This document shows, piece after piece, positions 38,556 through 48,310 of a stretch of DNA of 64,000 bases (position 1 is its first letter; the number at the start of each line of letters is the position of its first letter). Source of the stretch: Actinomycetaceae bacterium (GTDB lineage Bacteria; Actinomycetota; Actinomycetes; Actinomycetales; Actinomycetaceae); NCBI GenBank assembly GCA_030527545.1, contig JAUNAP010000005.1, positions 62,001-126,000 on the forward strand, given 5' to 3'. The translations under genes and the position numbers were made by a program. The notes beneath the pieces were generated by a model. It saw only the letters and a program-made list of their open reading frames with translations, ran no database searches and was not told the origin of the DNA.

Positions 38556-38768
38556 TCAGGCCACGGGAGAGACCGTCACTCCGAGGACCTTCTGGGCCCA
38601 CATCCGCTCGGACTCCCTGCACGAGCCAAGCAGGGACAGTGCCCTCGTAACCCGCGCGTTGGTGGCGACGTCTGAGAACCACGGACGGACCGCTTCGCTG
38701 ATAGCGGCGGCGAGAACGTTGTTCGCCTGCCGGCCGGTTCCGTGCTCTTCAACATTGAAAAAAGTCAT
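38556..38768 (-). CDS. 70-aa protein of unknown function
   Basis: I do not recognise this protein. It starts MTFFNVEEHGTGRQANNVLA and ends in KVLGVTVSPVA, mostly helical by appearance, with one cysteine (SLLGSCRESERMW) and no membrane segment or signal. The start at 38768 is supported by GAAGGAG seven bases upstream. A longer open frame upstream lacks such support. It has its own promoter candidate, a structured leader of about 70 bases and a terminator hairpin, so it behaves as a monocistronic unit between gntP and pyk. Codon use resembles its neighbours. Confidence 0.6.
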   Translation of the reverse strand: MTFFNVEEHGTGRQANNVLAAAISEAVRPWFSDVATNARVTRALSLLGSCRESERMWAQKVLGVTVSPVA

Positions 38769-38846
38769 GTGATACTCCTTCTTCATCCTTCCAGGGTGGG
38801 CACACTGTGTACCCTGTAGCCCTCGTGGCACTAAACCACTGGTGAA

Positions 38847-38852
38847 AGCATA
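38847..38852 (-). promoter_or_regulatory. Putative -10 element of the 70-aa gene
   Basis: TATGCT on the minus strand (GTGA-TATGCT) would start a transcript near 38840. The 70-base leader holds two inverted repeats: GTGG/CCAC (CAGTGGTTTAGTGCCAC) and CAGGGT/ACCCTG spanning a GTACACAGTGTG core. No known leader class is recognised. Confidence 0.4.
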
Positions 38853-38862
38853 TCACACGACC

Positions 38863-38896
38863 CGGTTGCGGCACCGCTCGAGCTGCGCCGCAACCG
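38863..38896 (-). terminator. Hairpin terminator after pyk
   Basis: CGGTTGCGGC (38863-38872) pairs with GCCGCAACCG (38887-38896) around a 14-base loop containing GCTCGAGC. It begins nine bases after the pyk stop. No T-run follows. Confidence 0.7.
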
Positions 38897-38904
38897 TGCG
38901 CTAC

Positions 38905-40341
38905 TCAGTACATCGATCGGTAGTCCATCTCCTCGCCCACGGTGTGGATACGCAGCGAGTTCGTCGACCCCTCCGTCCCCGGCGGCATGCCACCGAGAAT
39001 GCAGATCTTATCGCCGCGCTCAGCGAGGTGCGAAGCTTGAAGTAGCTGATCAACCTGCCAGACCATGTCGTCGGTGTGCCGAACCTCGGGAACCCGATAC
39101 GTCGTCACGCCCCACGTGACGGCCAGGCGGTTGCGAGTCGTGTCGAGAGGCGTGAAGGCGAGAATCGGAATGGGAGAACGCAATCGCGCCATCTTGCGGG
39201 CCGTGTCGCCCGACTGCGTGAAGGTCACGAGATACTTGAGGTTGAGTTTCTCCGCCACCTCGTTCGCTGCCTTCGTCAACACACCACCGCGAGTGAGCGT
39301 GTACTCCCCCGCCAAGGCCGCGATCCGCTCCCCGCCGTTAACCTCGACGTTCTCCACGATGCGCGACATCGTACGCACGGCCTCGATGGGGAACTGGCCG
39401 ACCGAGGTCTCACCCGAAAGCATGACCGCGTCTGCACCATCGAGGATGGCATTGGCGCAGTCGGACGCCTCAGCCCGAGTAGGCCTCGGGTTGTGAATCA
39501 TCGAATCGAGCACCTGTGTCGCCACGATGACCGGCTTCGACATCCGCCGACACACCTCGATGGCGTGCTTTTGCACAAGCGGCACCTGTTCGAGGGGAAG
39601 CTCGACGCCCAAATCCCCGCGCGCAACCATGACCCCGTCAAAGGTCTCGATGATCTCGATGAGATTATCGACCGCCTGTGGCTTCTCGATCTTGGCGATG
39701 ACGGGACAGTGATAGTCCTCCTCGTCCATGATCGCCTTGACGTCGTGGTAGTCCTCTGCCGAGCGCACAAAAGATAGCGCGATGATGTCGGCACGATTAC
39801 GCAGTGCCCAGCGCAGGTCATCGCGATCCTTATCCGACAGTGCCGGCACCGAAACGGCGACACCGGGCAGGTTGAGGCCCTTATGGTCGGACACGACGCC
39901 GGGGACTTCGACCGTCGTCACGACGTCGGTCTCAGTCACCTCTTTGACACGCACCGACACGTTGCCATCGTCGATAAGGAGCCGATCGCCCGGGCGGCAA
40001 TCGCCCGGCAGACCCGCAAACGTTGTCCCAACGACCTCCGAATCCCCAGGTACATCCCTAGTCGTGATCGTGAACGTGTCGCCCTTGTGCAGGGCCTGCG
40101 GGCCGCCGGAGAACGTCCCCAAGCGGATCTTGGGGCCCTGCAAGTCAACAAGAATCGCCACGGCACGCCGGGAATCGCGCGCCGCCTGTCGCACGAGAGA
40201 GACCACCTTCTCGTGGTCATCTTGGGAACCGTGCGAACGATTAATACGGGCGACATCCATACCGGCGTCGACCAGCGCCTGAATCTGAGAGGGGCTATCG
40301 GTTGCCGGACCGATGGTGCACACAATTTTTGCTCGTCGCAT
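38905..40341 (-). CDS. pyk: Pyruvate kinase
   Basis: The 478-aa enzyme makes pyruvate and ATP from phosphoenolpyruvate. Signatures are KIVCTIGPATDSP at the start, GMDVARINRSHGS (usually N-F/L-SHG), the substrate motif LVDLQGPKIRLG, the catalytic lysine region VIAKIEKPQAVDNL near residue 222, MVARGDLGVELP near 250, and the metal/activation segment RAEASDCANAILDGADAVMLSGET near 292-315. TAGGAT at 40348-40353 lies six bases before the ATG with no Shine-Dalgarno sequence, so a leaderless transcript is likely although lgt is only 32 bases upstream. This is the only glycolytic gene of the window outside the gap cluster. Confidence 0.96.
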   Translation of the reverse strand: MRRAKIVCTIGPATDSPSQIQALVDAGMDVARINRSHGSQDDHEKVVSLVRQAARDSRRAVAILVDLQGPKIRLGTFSGGPQALHKGDTFTITTRDVPGDSEVVGTTFAGLPGDCRPGDRLLIDDGNVSVRVKEVTETDVVTTVEVPGVVSDHKGLNLPGVAVSVPALSDKDRDDLRWALRNRADIIALSFVRSAEDYHDVKAIMDEEDYHCPVIAKIEKPQAVDNLIEIIETFDGVMVARGDLGVELPLEQVPLVQKHAIEVCRRMSKPVIVATQVLDSMIHNPRPTRAEASDCANAILDGADAVMLSGETSVGQFPIEAVRTMSRIVENVEVNGGERIAALAGEYTLTRGGVLTKAANEVAEKLNLKYLVTFTQSGDTARKMARLRSPIPILAFTPLDTTRNRLAVTWGVTTYRVPEVRHTDDMVWQVDQLLQASHLAERGDKICILGGMPPGTEGSTNSLRIHTVGEEMDYRSMY

Positions 40342-40373
40342 GTCTCGATCCTATCGGGAAAAAGGGACCTAGG

Positions 40374-41228
40374 TCAGGTCGACGTCTTCGCCGTCGCCGG
40401 ATCAAGCTCCTCGGGGTCGACGTCGTGGCGCCCACCACGACGCGCGGCGAGCCAGCAAAAGACGAGCGCAACGACAATGCCGACGAGGGACGTCCACACG
40501 TTGAGGCGCACCCCGAAGATGAGATTGGCCTCGTCGATGCGCAAATATTCGATCCACACCCGTCCCGCGCAATACCCGGCAACGTAGAGCCACCACACGA
40601 CCCCGGCGCTCGGCCTACGTCGGCGATCCCACCACACCAGCACCGCAGCTAGCGCGAGATTCCAGATCATTTCGTAGAGGAATGTCGGGTGAAAGAGGGT
40701 ACCCGAGGCATAGCCCGCGGGCAGATGGGCATCATCGATCGACAGTCCCCAGGGAAGGGCGGTCGGTGCCCCGAAGAGTTCCTGGTTGAACCAGTTGCCG
40801 AGGCGCCCGACCGCCTGAGCGCACAGGAGCCCGGGCGCGAGCGCGTCCGCAAAGGGAGCGAAGCGCTGGCGGCGATAGCGCACGATAACGAAGGCGCCGA
40901 GCGCCCCCAGGGCCACTGCCCCCCAAATTCCTAAGCCCCCATGCCAAATCTTGACGGCATCAGCCAGGTTGCGTCCCGGCCCCACGTAATACTGGTAGGA
41001 GGTGACGACGTGGTAGATCCGCCCACCAATGATTCCGGCGGGCACGGCGAGAAGGGCCGCATCGACGACGTAATCGGCATTGCCACCGCGCTCGCGGTAG
41101 CGCCTCATCGCGATGATGAGCGCCGTGAAAATGCCGGCGAGAATACACAGACCGTAGATGCGAACGGTCAGTGGCCCAAGCGACAGGGTCGATATCGGCG
41201 GCGACGGAATCGCAGCGTGCACGATCAT
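40374..41228 (-). CDS. lgt: Prolipoprotein diacylglyceryl transferase
   Basis: The 284-aa membrane enzyme adds diacylglycerol to the lipobox cysteine of prelipoproteins. It has about seven membrane spans, the HGGLGIWGAVALG segment with the essential histidine near residue 95, the signature GRLGNWFNQELFG near 141-153, and a conserved FLYE(M)IWN stretch. A charged tail ends the protein. The ATG overlaps the trpA stop (ATGA), so lgt is translated together with the trp genes. The trp-lgt-pyk order is widespread in actinobacteria. At least one client, the Tat lipoprotein deacetylase, is encoded in this window. Confidence 0.95.
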   Translation of the reverse strand: MIVHAAIPSPPISTLSLGPLTVRIYGLCILAGIFTALIIAMRRYRERGGNADYVVDAALLAVPAGIIGGRIYHVVTSYQYYVGPGRNLADAVKIWHGGLGIWGAVALGALGAFVIVRYRRQRFAPFADALAPGLLCAQAVGRLGNWFNQELFGAPTALPWGLSIDDAHLPAGYASGTLFHPTFLYEMIWNLALAAVLVWWDRRRRPSAGVVWWLYVAGYCAGRVWIEYLRIDEANLIFGVRLNVWTSLVGIVVALVFCWLAARRGGRHDVDPEELDPATAKTST

Positions 41229-42016
41229 GAAAGGGTCGCTTCCCTCAGCTCGCTAGCCAGGGTCTCTAGCCGGCGCCTGGCAGCGGTGAAATCGCTTCCG
41301 CCCAGCGCGCGTATGAAAGCCGAACCAACGATGACACCGTCGGCATAGCTCGCCACGTCCCGTGCCTGCTCGGCGTTGCTTACCCCAAAGCCGACGCAAC
41401 ACAGTTGCGCTCCCGCTTGGCGCGTGCGCTCGACAAGGGAGCGAGCCGCCGCCGAGACGCTCGCACGCTCGCCAGTGACCCCCATGGTCGAGGCAGCGTA
41501 GACCCACCCGCGCGTGTGCTCGCAGATGAGGCGCAGCCGCTCCTCGCTCGACGACGGCGCAACGAGGTAGGTTTGCTCAAGACCGGCTTGACGCGAGGCG
41601 GCCTCCCATTCGGATCCCTCCTCGGGAGGAAGATCCGGCGTGATGACACCGACACCACCAGCGTTGGAAAGGTCGCGCGCATAACGGTCCAGGCCCCTCG
41701 TGAAGATGAGGTTGTAATAGGACATCGTCATGACGACGCCGCCGGCCTTCGCCAACGCCTCGACTGTACGGAACACATCGTCCGTGCGAACCCCCTGCGC
41801 GAGTGCCTGTACGCACGCCTGTTGAATGACGGGCCCGTCCATCGAAGGGTCGCTATAGGGCTGGCCGAGCTCAATAACGTCAACGCCGGCGTCGATGAGC
41901 GCACGCCCTGCCTCAATCGTCTTGTCAAGACTCGGAAAGCCGACGGGAAGATAGGCGATGAGTGCGCTAGCGCCATCGTCCACCCGGCGGCGAATGGCGG
42001 TTTGAGAGGTCAACAT
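41225..42016 (-). CDS. trpA: Tryptophan synthase alpha subunit
   Basis: The 263-aa TIM-barrel protein cleaves indole-3-glycerol phosphate to indole. The catalytic glutamate is in VDVIELGQPYSDPSMDGPVIQ, which also supplies the catalytic aspartate; YYNLIFTRG, LPPEE and the phosphate-binding GFGVSNAEQA and GSAF are present. ATG 42016 lies two bases after the trpB stop with GGAG upstream, while the longer upstream frame is only trpB in another phase. It overlaps lgt by four bases. Confidence 0.95.
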   Translation of the reverse strand: MLTSQTAIRRRVDDGASALIAYLPVGFPSLDKTIEAGRALIDAGVDVIELGQPYSDPSMDGPVIQQACVQALAQGVRTDDVFRTVEALAKAGGVVMTMSYYNLIFTRGLDRYARDLSNAGGVGVITPDLPPEEGSEWEAASRQAGLEQTYLVAPSSSEERLRLICEHTRGWVYAASTMGVTGERASVSAAARSLVERTRQAGAQLCCVGFGVSNAEQARDVASYADGVIVGSAFIRALGGSDFTAARRRLETLASELREATLS

Positions 42017-42018
42017 CC

Positions 42019-43248
42019 TTACGCTCCTTCCGTCTCGCCCGTGCCCGTGGAGGGAATCGCTTGGCCCAGCGAGAACCACTCCGCCGCCGTGTCCATGTCC
42101 TTATCGCCACGACCCGACACGCATACGACGATGATCGGCGGCGTTTGAGCATTCGCGTGTTCGCGGCCCCACGCCATTGCCCCGGCGAGGGCATGGGCAG
42201 ATTCGATGGCCGGGATGATGCCCTCGCTGCGGGAGAGCAACCGCATCGCCTCCATCGCTTCGGAGTCGGTAATCGCCACGTAGCGGGCACGACCGATAGA
42301 GGACAAATGCACGTGCTGCGGCCCCGATCCCGGATAGTCCAGTCCCGCCGAAATCGAATGCGATTCGATCGTCTGGCCGTCGTCGTCGCCGAGTATGAGG
42401 GTGCGTGCCCCGTGGAGAACCGCCTCGCGGCCCGCGCTGATCGACGCCGCATGTCTGCCCGTGTCCACGCCCGCACCGCCGGCCTCGCAGCCGAGCAAGC
42501 ACACCGACGGATCGTCGATGAACGCTGTGAAAGCGCCGATCGCATTCGACCCACCGCCGACGCAGGCGACGACGACATCGGGCAACTGGCCCGTCGCCTC
42601 AAGGATTTGGGCGCGCGCCTCGTCTGAGATGACACGCTGGCAATCGCGCACAAGTCTCGGAAACGGATCGGGCCCTGCGGCCGTGCCAAAAACGTAGTAG
42701 GTCGATTCGGCGTGACTCACCCAATCACGAAAGGCCTCATTGATAGCGTCCTTGAGCGTGCGCGATCCCTCTCGCACCGCAATGACGCGGGCACCTAGCA
42801 TCTGCATACGCGCGACGTTGAGCGCCTGACGCTGAGTATCGACCTCTCCCATGTAGATCGTGCACTCTAGACCAAGCAGGGCCGCGGCCGTCGCCGTCGC
42901 GACGCCGTGCTGGCCGGCCCCCGTCTCGGCGATGACGCGATCCTTTCCCAGCCGCTTGGCCAAAAGTGCCTGACCGAGGACGTTGTTGATCTTGTGCGAT
43001 CCCGTATGGTTAAGGTCTTCGCGCTTAAGAAACACGCGGGCACCGCCACAGTGTTTGGCGAAGCGCGTCGCCTCGGTGAGGAGCGAAGGACGCCCCGCGT
43101 ACTCCGCGAGTAACCTCGCGAATTCCTGCCTGAACTGGGGATCGGCTTGGGCCTCGTCCCATGCTCGATCGATCTCGTCGAGTACGCCCATGAGCGGCTC
43201 GGCGACGAATCTCCCGCCATAGGCCCCAAAATAACGCCGGTCCTTCAC
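42019..43248 (-). CDS. trpB: Tryptophan synthase beta subunit
   Basis: The 409-aa PLP enzyme condenses indole with serine. The PLP lysine is in [16 protein letters not shown] near residue 85; [12 protein letters not shown], the phosphate-binding [10 protein letters not shown] near 230 and [12 protein letters not shown] near 300 are all intact. It is the canonical TrpB1 form with the [10 protein letters not shown] start. The GTG start overlaps the trpC stop (GTGA), and the stop lies two bases before trpA. Confidence 0.97.
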   Translation of the reverse strand: MKDRRYFGAYGGRFVAEPLMGVLDEIDRAWDEAQADPQFRQEFARLLAEYAGRPSLLTEATRFAKHCGGARVFLKREDLNHTGSHKINNVLGQALLAKRLGKDRVIAETGAGQHGVATATAAALLGLECTIYMGEVDTQRQALNVARMQMLGARVIAVREGSRTLKDAINEAFRDWVSHAESTYYVFGTAAGPDPFPRLVRDCQRVISDEARAQILEATGQLPDVVVACVGGGSNAIGAFTAFIDDPSVCLLGCEAGGAGVDTGRHAASISAGREAVLHGARTLILGDDDGQTIESHSISAGLDYPGSGPQHVHLSSIGRARYVAITDSEAMEAMRLLSRSEGIIPAIESAHALAGAMAWGREHANAQTPPIIVVCVSGRGDKDMDTAAEWFSLGQAIPSTGTGETEGA

Positions 43249-44099
43249 AGTTTTCTTCCCTCCTCGTTCCAGCTCGCGTTGACTCGGGCTCTCCGCGAGG
43301 CAGCGAGCGTGGGATGCGCCCCCGCCGCAACCATGCGTGCTACCGCGCCCTGGGGATCGCCGTCGCGCACGAGCGCCTCCCCGATAAGCACCGCGTCGGC
43401 CCCGTCACTGGCGTAAGCCAACACGTCCTTTGGCGTACGCACACCCGACTCTGCGACCGTGATGATGCCCTCGGGAATGACGTCAACGATCTGTGCGAAA
43501 TTGTCGCGGTCGACCTCAAAGGTCGCCAGGTCCCTCGCGTTGACGCCAACGACCCGCGCACCCGCATCGATCGCACGGATCGCTTCCAGGCGGGAATGCG
43601 CCTCGACCAGGGCAGTCATACCGAGAGAGTGGACGCGTTCGACGAGCCCGGTGAGAACGGGTTGCTCAAGCGCGGCGACGATGAGGAGCACCATGTCGGC
43701 TCCGTGCGCGCGCGCCTCGTGCACCTGATAGGGGTGAACGATGAAATCCTTGCGCAACAGCGGCAGCGACACTGCTGCACGCACGTCGTCAAAGTCGCCC
43801 AGACTCCCGAGGAAGCGACGTTCCTCGGTAAGCACGGAAATAACCGAGGCGCCGCCAGCCTCGTAGGCTCTCGCAAGTTGCGCGGGTTCCGCGATCGTCG
43901 CCAGATGCCCTTTGGATGGCGATGCACGTTTCACTTCGGCGATGACCGAGGCAGCACCCGATCCACGTAGGCACGCGACCGCGTCACGCGCACTGGGAAC
44001 ACGCCGGCACCGTTCCTTGAGGTCTTCCAAACTCACCTGCTCGCGCCGGCGTTCCATGTCAGCTAGGGCGCCAGCGACAAGTTCGTCGAGAATACTCAT
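43245..44099 (-). CDS. trpC: Indole-3-glycerol phosphate synthase
   Basis: The 284-aa TIM-barrel enzyme closes the indole ring from carboxyphenylaminodeoxyribulose phosphate. It has [17 protein letters not shown] near residue 55 with catalytic lysine, [24 protein letters not shown] near 120, [14 protein letters not shown] near 187 and SGVRTPKDV. It is not fused to TrpF. ATG 44099 has GGAGG six bases upstream. A 61-base spacer separates it from trpE and contains TACGAT (44121-44126), a possible internal promoter. The actinobacterial membrane protein often found between trpE and trpC is absent. Confidence 0.95.
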   Translation of the reverse strand: MSILDELVAGALADMERRREQVSLEDLKERCRRVPSARDAVACLRGSGAASVIAEVKRASPSKGHLATIAEPAQLARAYEAGGASVISVLTEERRFLGSLGDFDDVRAAVSLPLLRKDFIVHPYQVHEARAHGADMVLLIVAALEQPVLTGLVERVHSLGMTALVEAHSRLEAIRAIDAGARVVGVNARDLATFEVDRDNFAQIVDVIPEGIITVAESGVRTPKDVLAYASDGADAVLIGEALVRDGDPQGAVARMVAAGAHPTLAASRRARVNASWNEEGRKL

Positions 44100-44120
44100 G
44101 TCGCCTCCTTCCACTCCCCC

Positions 44121-44126
44121 ATCGTA
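44121..44126 (-). promoter_or_regulatory. Possible internal promoter -10 for trpCBA-lgt
   Basis: TACGAT fits the -10 consensus in the only sizeable gap (61 bases) of the trmI-to-lgt gene chain. Transcription would start near 44114, just ahead of the trpC Shine-Dalgarno sequence. No -35 or leader peptide is visible. Confidence 0.4.
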
Positions 44127-44160
44127 GCCGTCCGAGACTGGGGCCCTCAGCGCCGTCCGT

Positions 44161-45693
44161 TCACTGGCTTCTCAAGGCCGCGGCGCGCCGCACGGCGCTC
44201 ACACATGCCTGGGATTTGTGGATCGTCTCTTCGAACTCGGCGCGCGGACGCGAATCCGCGACGATGCCGGCGCCCGCCTGAACGTGCGCTCTCGCCCCCA
44301 CGATCACGGCGGTGCGGATGGCAATCGCAACGTCGGCGTCGCCGGTGAAGTCAAGGTGTCCGATCACCCCGCCGTAAAACCCGCGCCGCGCCGGCTCGTA
44401 GGCATTGATGAGTTCAATGGCCTTGATCTTGGGGGCGCCTGAGAGAGTGCCCGCCGGAAAGGTAGCTTGCAGGCACGACACGGCGTCGATTCCCTCTCGT
44501 ACACGCCCTGTCACACTCGACGTCAGGTGCATGATGTGGGAGTAGCGAACGATGTCCATGAACCCGCTCACGGCAACAGAGTCCGGTTCGCACACCTTCG
44601 ATACGTCGTTGCGGGCAAGATCAACGAGCATGAGGTGTTCCGAACGCTCCTTCTCGTCGGCCGCCAGTTCCTCGGCAAGCTCCCGGTCACGTGTGGGCGT
44701 GTCTCCCCGAGGTCTCGATCCAGCGATCGGGAAGGTCTGCAGTTCACGTCCACGCAACCGCATGAGTGTCTCAGGCGAGGCCCCGACGAGAGAAAACTCC
44801 CTCCCGCGCGCAGACGCATGGATGAGGTACATGTAGGGCGAGGGATTGAGGCCTCTCAACGTGCGGTACACGTCGAAGGGGTGCGCGGGCGATTCGACAT
44901 CGAAGCGCTGTGACGGTACGACCTGGAAGACATCGCCTGCCGCCACGTGCTCCTTACACCGCTCAACGACGTCGCAAAACTCTGTCTCACTCACGCGGGG
45001 CGCGACTGTGAGTTGCGGGGTCTCGCCGAGGCTACCCAACGCCAGCCTCGGCATCTGTGCCAGGGCATGCTCCAGTTCATCCAGACGCGCCACCGCGTCT
45101 GCGTAGGCGGCATCGACACCCGAGGCTAGACCGTTACCGTTGATGGCGTTCGCGATGATCCACACCGACCCGTCGGCGTGGTCGAGGGCAACGACATCGC
45201 TGGCGAGGAGCAGAGCCACGTCGGGCACGTCGACCTCTCGAGGCTTGTCGCTGGCCAGCTGCGGCTCCCACGAGGCGACGAAATCCCACCCGAGCGCGCC
45301 AACAAGTCCACAGGTCAGCGGCGGGAGACCCTCCACGGGCGAGGAACGCAAGATAGCGAGCGTGCGTGCAAGAACTTCGCTAATGTTGCCGCCCGTGGGC
45401 AGGCCCGCCGGGACATCGCCCTCCCACCAGGCCTCATTATCCTCGGCAAGGAGGCACGCTCGCGCTCGCACTCCCACAAAGGACCACCGGTTCCAGCACC
45501 CGTCGCTCTCGGCGGACTCTAGAAGAAAAGTGCCCGGCTTGCCGCGGCACAGCCCGTTGTAAACTCCGACAGCACTCATCCCGTCTGCGAGCAGGCGGCG
45601 CACAACGGGAACAACCCGCTCGTTCGCGGCCCGACGCGCGAACTCGTGGCGACTGGGCCATGTGTGGCCAAAATCGATAGCATTCCTACCCAT
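44161..45693 (-). CDS. trpE: Anthranilate synthase component I
   Basis: The 510-aa enzyme makes anthranilate from chorismate with ammonia supplied by TrpG. The feedback-binding LLES lies near residue 53 ([10 protein letters not shown]), implying tryptophan inhibition. The chorismate-binding core has [68 protein letters not shown] and [12 protein letters not shown] 45693 is supported by GGGAG six bases upstream and overlaps the hisI end by eight bases. A longer upstream frame is a shadow of hisI. trpG and trpD are not in the window. Confidence 0.95.
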   Translation of the reverse strand: MGRNAIDFGHTWPSRHEFARRAANERVVPVVRRLLADGMSAVGVYNGLCRGKPGTFLLESAESDGCWNRWSFVGVRARACLLAEDNEAWWEGDVPAGLPTGGNISEVLARTLAILRSSPVEGLPPLTCGLVGALGWDFVASWEPQLASDKPREVDVPDVALLLASDVVALDHADGSVWIIANAINGNGLASGVDAAYADAVARLDELEHALAQMPRLALGSLGETPQLTVAPRVSETEFCDVVERCKEHVAAGDVFQVVPSQRFDVESPAHPFDVYRTLRGLNPSPYMYLIHASARGREFSLVGASPETLMRLRGRELQTFPIAGSRPRGDTPTRDRELAEELAADEKERSEHLMLVDLARNDVSKVCEPDSVAVSGFMDIVRYSHIMHLTSSVTGRVREGIDAVSCLQATFPAGTLSGAPKIKAIELINAYEPARRGFYGGVIGHLDFTGDADVAIAIRTAVIVGARAHVQAGAGIVADSRPRAEFEETIHKSQACVSAVRRAAALRSQ

Positions 45694-46051
45694 TTTGCTC
45701 TCCCTTCTCACAGGGGATCTCCCCGCCCGCCAAGAAGCAGGAACGGGCCCCGGTGTGACAGGCTGATCCCACCTGGTGGACACGCACGAGCAGAGCGTCG
45801 CCGTCGCAATCAAGGGCAATCGAACGCACGTACTGCGCATGACCCGAGGTGTCTCCCTTACGCCAGTACTCCCGGCGCGAGCGCGACCAAAATGTCACAC
45901 GTCCCTCAGTGAGCGTGCGGCGCAGGGCCTCGTCATCCATCCACCCGAGCATGAGTACCTCACCGCTCACCTCGTCCTGAATGATGGCAGCGACCAATCC
46001 GTTGGCATCTCGTTTGAGTCGGGCAGCCACGTGCCCTGCAAGCTCAGCCAC
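45686..46051 (-). CDS. hisI: Phosphoribosyl-AMP cyclohydrolase
   Basis: The 121-aa enzyme opens the purine ring in histidine synthesis. The [31 protein letters not shown] and metal-binding [11 protein letters not shown] and [11 protein letters not shown] motifs (cysteines near 93, 100 and a zinc triad with the aspartates) are present. There is no fused HisE domain. The GTG start overlaps hisF by eight bases and the stop overlaps trpE by eight bases. hisF-hisI next to trpE is a common actinobacterial order. Confidence 0.95.
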   Translation of the reverse strand: MAELAGHVAARLKRDANGLVAAIIQDEVSGEVLMLGWMDDEALRRTLTEGRVTFWSRSRREYWRKGDTSGHAQYVRSIALDCDGDALLVRVHQVGSACHTGARSCFLAGGEIPCEKGEQNG

Positions 46052-46832
46052 GATTACGCCCCTCGTCCCTCACGGCAAACCCAGCAGCGGCTAGCGCCTC
46101 TTTCACCTCGCCGATCGTCAGTTCACCAAAATGGAAAACGGAGGCTGCGAGGACCGCGTCAGCGCCGGCTCGTGCCGCATCGACGAAATGGGAGGGTTCA
46201 CCGGCTCCGCCGGATGCGATGAGGGGGACGTCGACTGTGTGTCGGACTGCTTCGATGAGCGCGAGGTCGAACCCCGTTTTCACTCCGTCGCTATCCATAG
46301 AGTTGAGGAGAACTTCGCCTGCTCCCCGTTCGACGGCGTGCGTTGTCCATTCAAGGGCGTCGATACCGGTGGCACGGGTGCCTCCGTGGGTCGTCACTTC
46401 CCATCCCGAAGGGGTCGGTTGGGAGGTGGCGCGGCGGGCGTCGACCGACAAGACGATAACCTGTCTGCCGAATTGCTCGGCGATGTCGGAGATGAGCTGG
46501 GGACGCTCGATAGCTGCCGTGTTGAGGCCGATTTTGTCGGCGCCGCGACGCAGTCTCGCGGCGACGTCGTCGACGCTGCGCACTCCCCCGCCCACGGTGA
46601 GAGGGACGAACACTTCTCCGGCTGTCTCTTCGATCACGTCCATCATGGCTTCGTGGCCGCGTAGGGACGCGGAAATGTCGAGGAAGGTGATTTCGTCTGC
46701 TCCGGCGCTATCGTAGGCACGGGCGAGTTCGACAGGGTCCCCCGCGTCGCGTAGTCGGGTGAAGTTCACGCCCTTGACGACGCGGCCGTCGCTGACGTCG
46801 AGGCACGGGATGACTCGGATGGCGAGGCTCAT
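46044..46832 (-). CDS. hisF: Imidazole glycerol phosphate synthase, HisF subunit
   Basis: The 262-aa TIM-barrel cyclase forms imidazole glycerol phosphate and AICAR using ammonia from HisH. Catalytic aspartates are in [15 protein letters not shown] (about residue 12) and in [16 protein letters not shown] (about 138); the phosphate sites VGGGVRS and [11 protein letters not shown] are intact. The ATG overlaps the stop of the FKBP-like gene (ATGA), and the 3' end overlaps hisI. hisH and hisA are elsewhere. Confidence 0.96.
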   Translation of the reverse strand: MSLAIRVIPCLDVSDGRVVKGVNFTRLRDAGDPVELARAYDSAGADEITFLDISASLRGHEAMMDVIEETAGEVFVPLTVGGGVRSVDDVAARLRRGADKIGLNTAAIERPQLISDIAEQFGRQVIVLSVDARRATSQPTPSGWEVTTHGGTRATGIDALEWTTHAVERGAGEVLLNSMDSDGVKTGFDLALIEAVRHTVDVPLIASGGAGEPSHFVDAARAGADAVLAASVFHFGELTIGEVKEALAAAGFAVRDEGRNRG

Positions 46833-48310
46833 GATTCCTGTGATCCCTTCGTCGCCGTCGTTTCTAATACTGCGAGGATATCGACGACAACGATGAGCGT
46901 GTCGTCACCTTTAGCTTGCTCGGGAGGGACAACGATGAGCACACGCGAGCCTACGCGTTGGTCAGATAGTTGTTCCCTCAGTCCGGGCATTGCGCGAGCA
47001 AGATCGATGACCTGCGGTCCCTTGCCTGTCCATGTGTTAGTCATTTCGTCGTGGCCGTGCCACTTCCAGGCGATGAAGTTGGCGACGACGCTTTGCCCGT
47101 CTCGTACCTGTGCGCCTTCACCTGCTCGCAAAACTTTGATGTAGGCGGAGGACGGTGGCTCGTCGAGTGTGCTCTCGAGCGCTGGCGGATCGGAGGGAGC
47201 GATGGTGGCGGGCGCGCCTTCCTCAGGCTCGGTCGGTTTGCCGACGGCGCGAGTAGGCAAGACATCGATGACGTCAATTTCCATGGCCTGGCTTGCGCCG
47301 CGCGCAACGGGGCGCCTTAGGGCGAGGCGGGATCCGACGCGCTGGCCGACCACTGCGCGGACGACGTCGGGGGTGAGCGTCTCCTCGTCGACGCGGCCGG
47401 CGAGATAGTGAGGGGCGTCGCCCGAAGACAAGAGCTTGCCTGTTTGCCCGTCGAAGACGGTCAGTCGCACGAGCACGGGATCGCCCTCGCGCAGAGGATC
47501 ACCTTCGCCTTCGGTGACGACGGTGGTCTTTGCAAAAGTCAAAGGCAGGGGCGCCTCCAGGGAGACGACGGGGACGGTCGTCGTGTCTTCGGTGATGGAG
47601 ATTCGCGAGGACACGCCCGCCGGGTGCGAGCCACGATAGAGGTCCCATACCGCCATCGCAGCGATACCCACTGCGACGACGACCGCGGCGATGACAACGA
47701 GTGGCCACATGCGCACGATCCGGCGAAACAGCGACGGTTTCTTGACCCGGTTGTGGTCTTTGCGTGACGGTAGTCGGCGTCGTGACTGATCGGTGTCGTC
47801 TCGAGAGAGTCGACCGGTCAGCGTCTCGTCGTCCCCCTCGGCAAGGGGGCCTTCGGTCTCTTCGTAGAAGGCGGGGGTTCGCGAGATGGCCTCAGGAAGC
47901 GTCGCTTCGTCCTCGTCAGGATAAACGAGCTCGTAGTCGTCGTAGGGCTCGGCGGGAGAATAGTAGTCGTCGGCGATGATGCCGCGTTCTGGGTCGCTCA
48001 CACCGATGTCTAAGGTGTCGGCGTCTTCCTCGTCTGCTTCGTCGTAGGCCCCGAGTTCGTCGAGATCGTAGACGAGCCGTTCAGGTTCTGGGAAGCTGCG
48101 TTCGTCATCGGCGTAGGTGGCCTCGGTCGTGGGAATCATGGCCTCGGGCGGAACATACGTCGGTTCGGAGTAGTCAGGCACGCTCCCGTAAGCTTCTTCC
48201 GGAGAGGTGAAAGGCACGCCCTCGCGTACGGATGAGAGCATGTCCTCGTAGATCCAGCGTTCGCGTTCCCCCTCGGTCAAGGGGACGTGCCTTCGATTCG
48301 TCGGGGTCAC
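46829..48310 (-). CDS. Membrane-anchored protein with acidic cytosolic region and two FKBP-like domains
   Basis: The 493-aa protein has about 195 residues rich in Asp, Glu, Tyr and Pro, then a basic stretch and one membrane span near residues 199-222 ([19 protein letters not shown]). A 270-residue extracytoplasmic part follows with two FKBP-type folds (about 250-345 and 375-490). These are recognised from '[19 protein letters not shown]...', '[14 protein letters not shown]', '[14 protein letters not shown]' and '[30 protein letters not shown]'. Key active-site aromatics look degenerate, so prolyl isomerase activity is uncertain. FKBP genes follow pafA in Streptomyces too. GTGA overlap couples it to pafA and ATGA to hisF. 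The acidic region might bind a partner; that is inference. Confidence 0.72.
   Translation of the reverse strand: MTPTNRRHVPLTEGERERWIYEDMLSSVREGVPFTSPEEAYGSVPDYSEPTYVPPEAMIPTTEATYADDERSFPEPERLVYDLDELGAYDEADEEDADTLDIGVSDPERGIIADDYYSPAEPYDDYELVYPDEDEATLPEAISRTPAFYEETEGPLAEGDDETLTGRLSRDDTDQSRRRLPSRKDHNRVKKPSLFRRIVRMWPLVVIAAVVVAVGIAAMAVWDLYRGSHPAGVSSRISITEDTTTVPVVSLEAPLPLTFAKTTVVTEGEGDPLREGDPVLVRLTVFDGQTGKLLSSGDAPHYLAGRVDEETLTPDVVRAVVGQRVGSRLALRRPVARGASQAMEIDVIDVLPTRAVGKPTEPEEGAPATIAPSDPPALESTLDEPPSSAYIKVLRAGEGAQVRDGQSVVANFIAWKWHGHDEMTNTWTGKGPQVIDLARAMPGLREQLSDQRVGSRVLIVVPPEQAKGDDTLIVVVDILAVLETTATKGSQES

Noticed and set aside
44100-44160. Tryptophan attenuator or leader peptide before trpC, and T-box elements
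   Set aside because: No run of Trp codons, no paired terminator/antiterminator and no T-box consensus was found. trpE itself overlaps hisI and has no leader.
45694-45840. Longer trpE start upstream of 45693
   Set aside because: The extension is antiphase hisI sequence without conservation, and the internal ATG has a good ribosome site.
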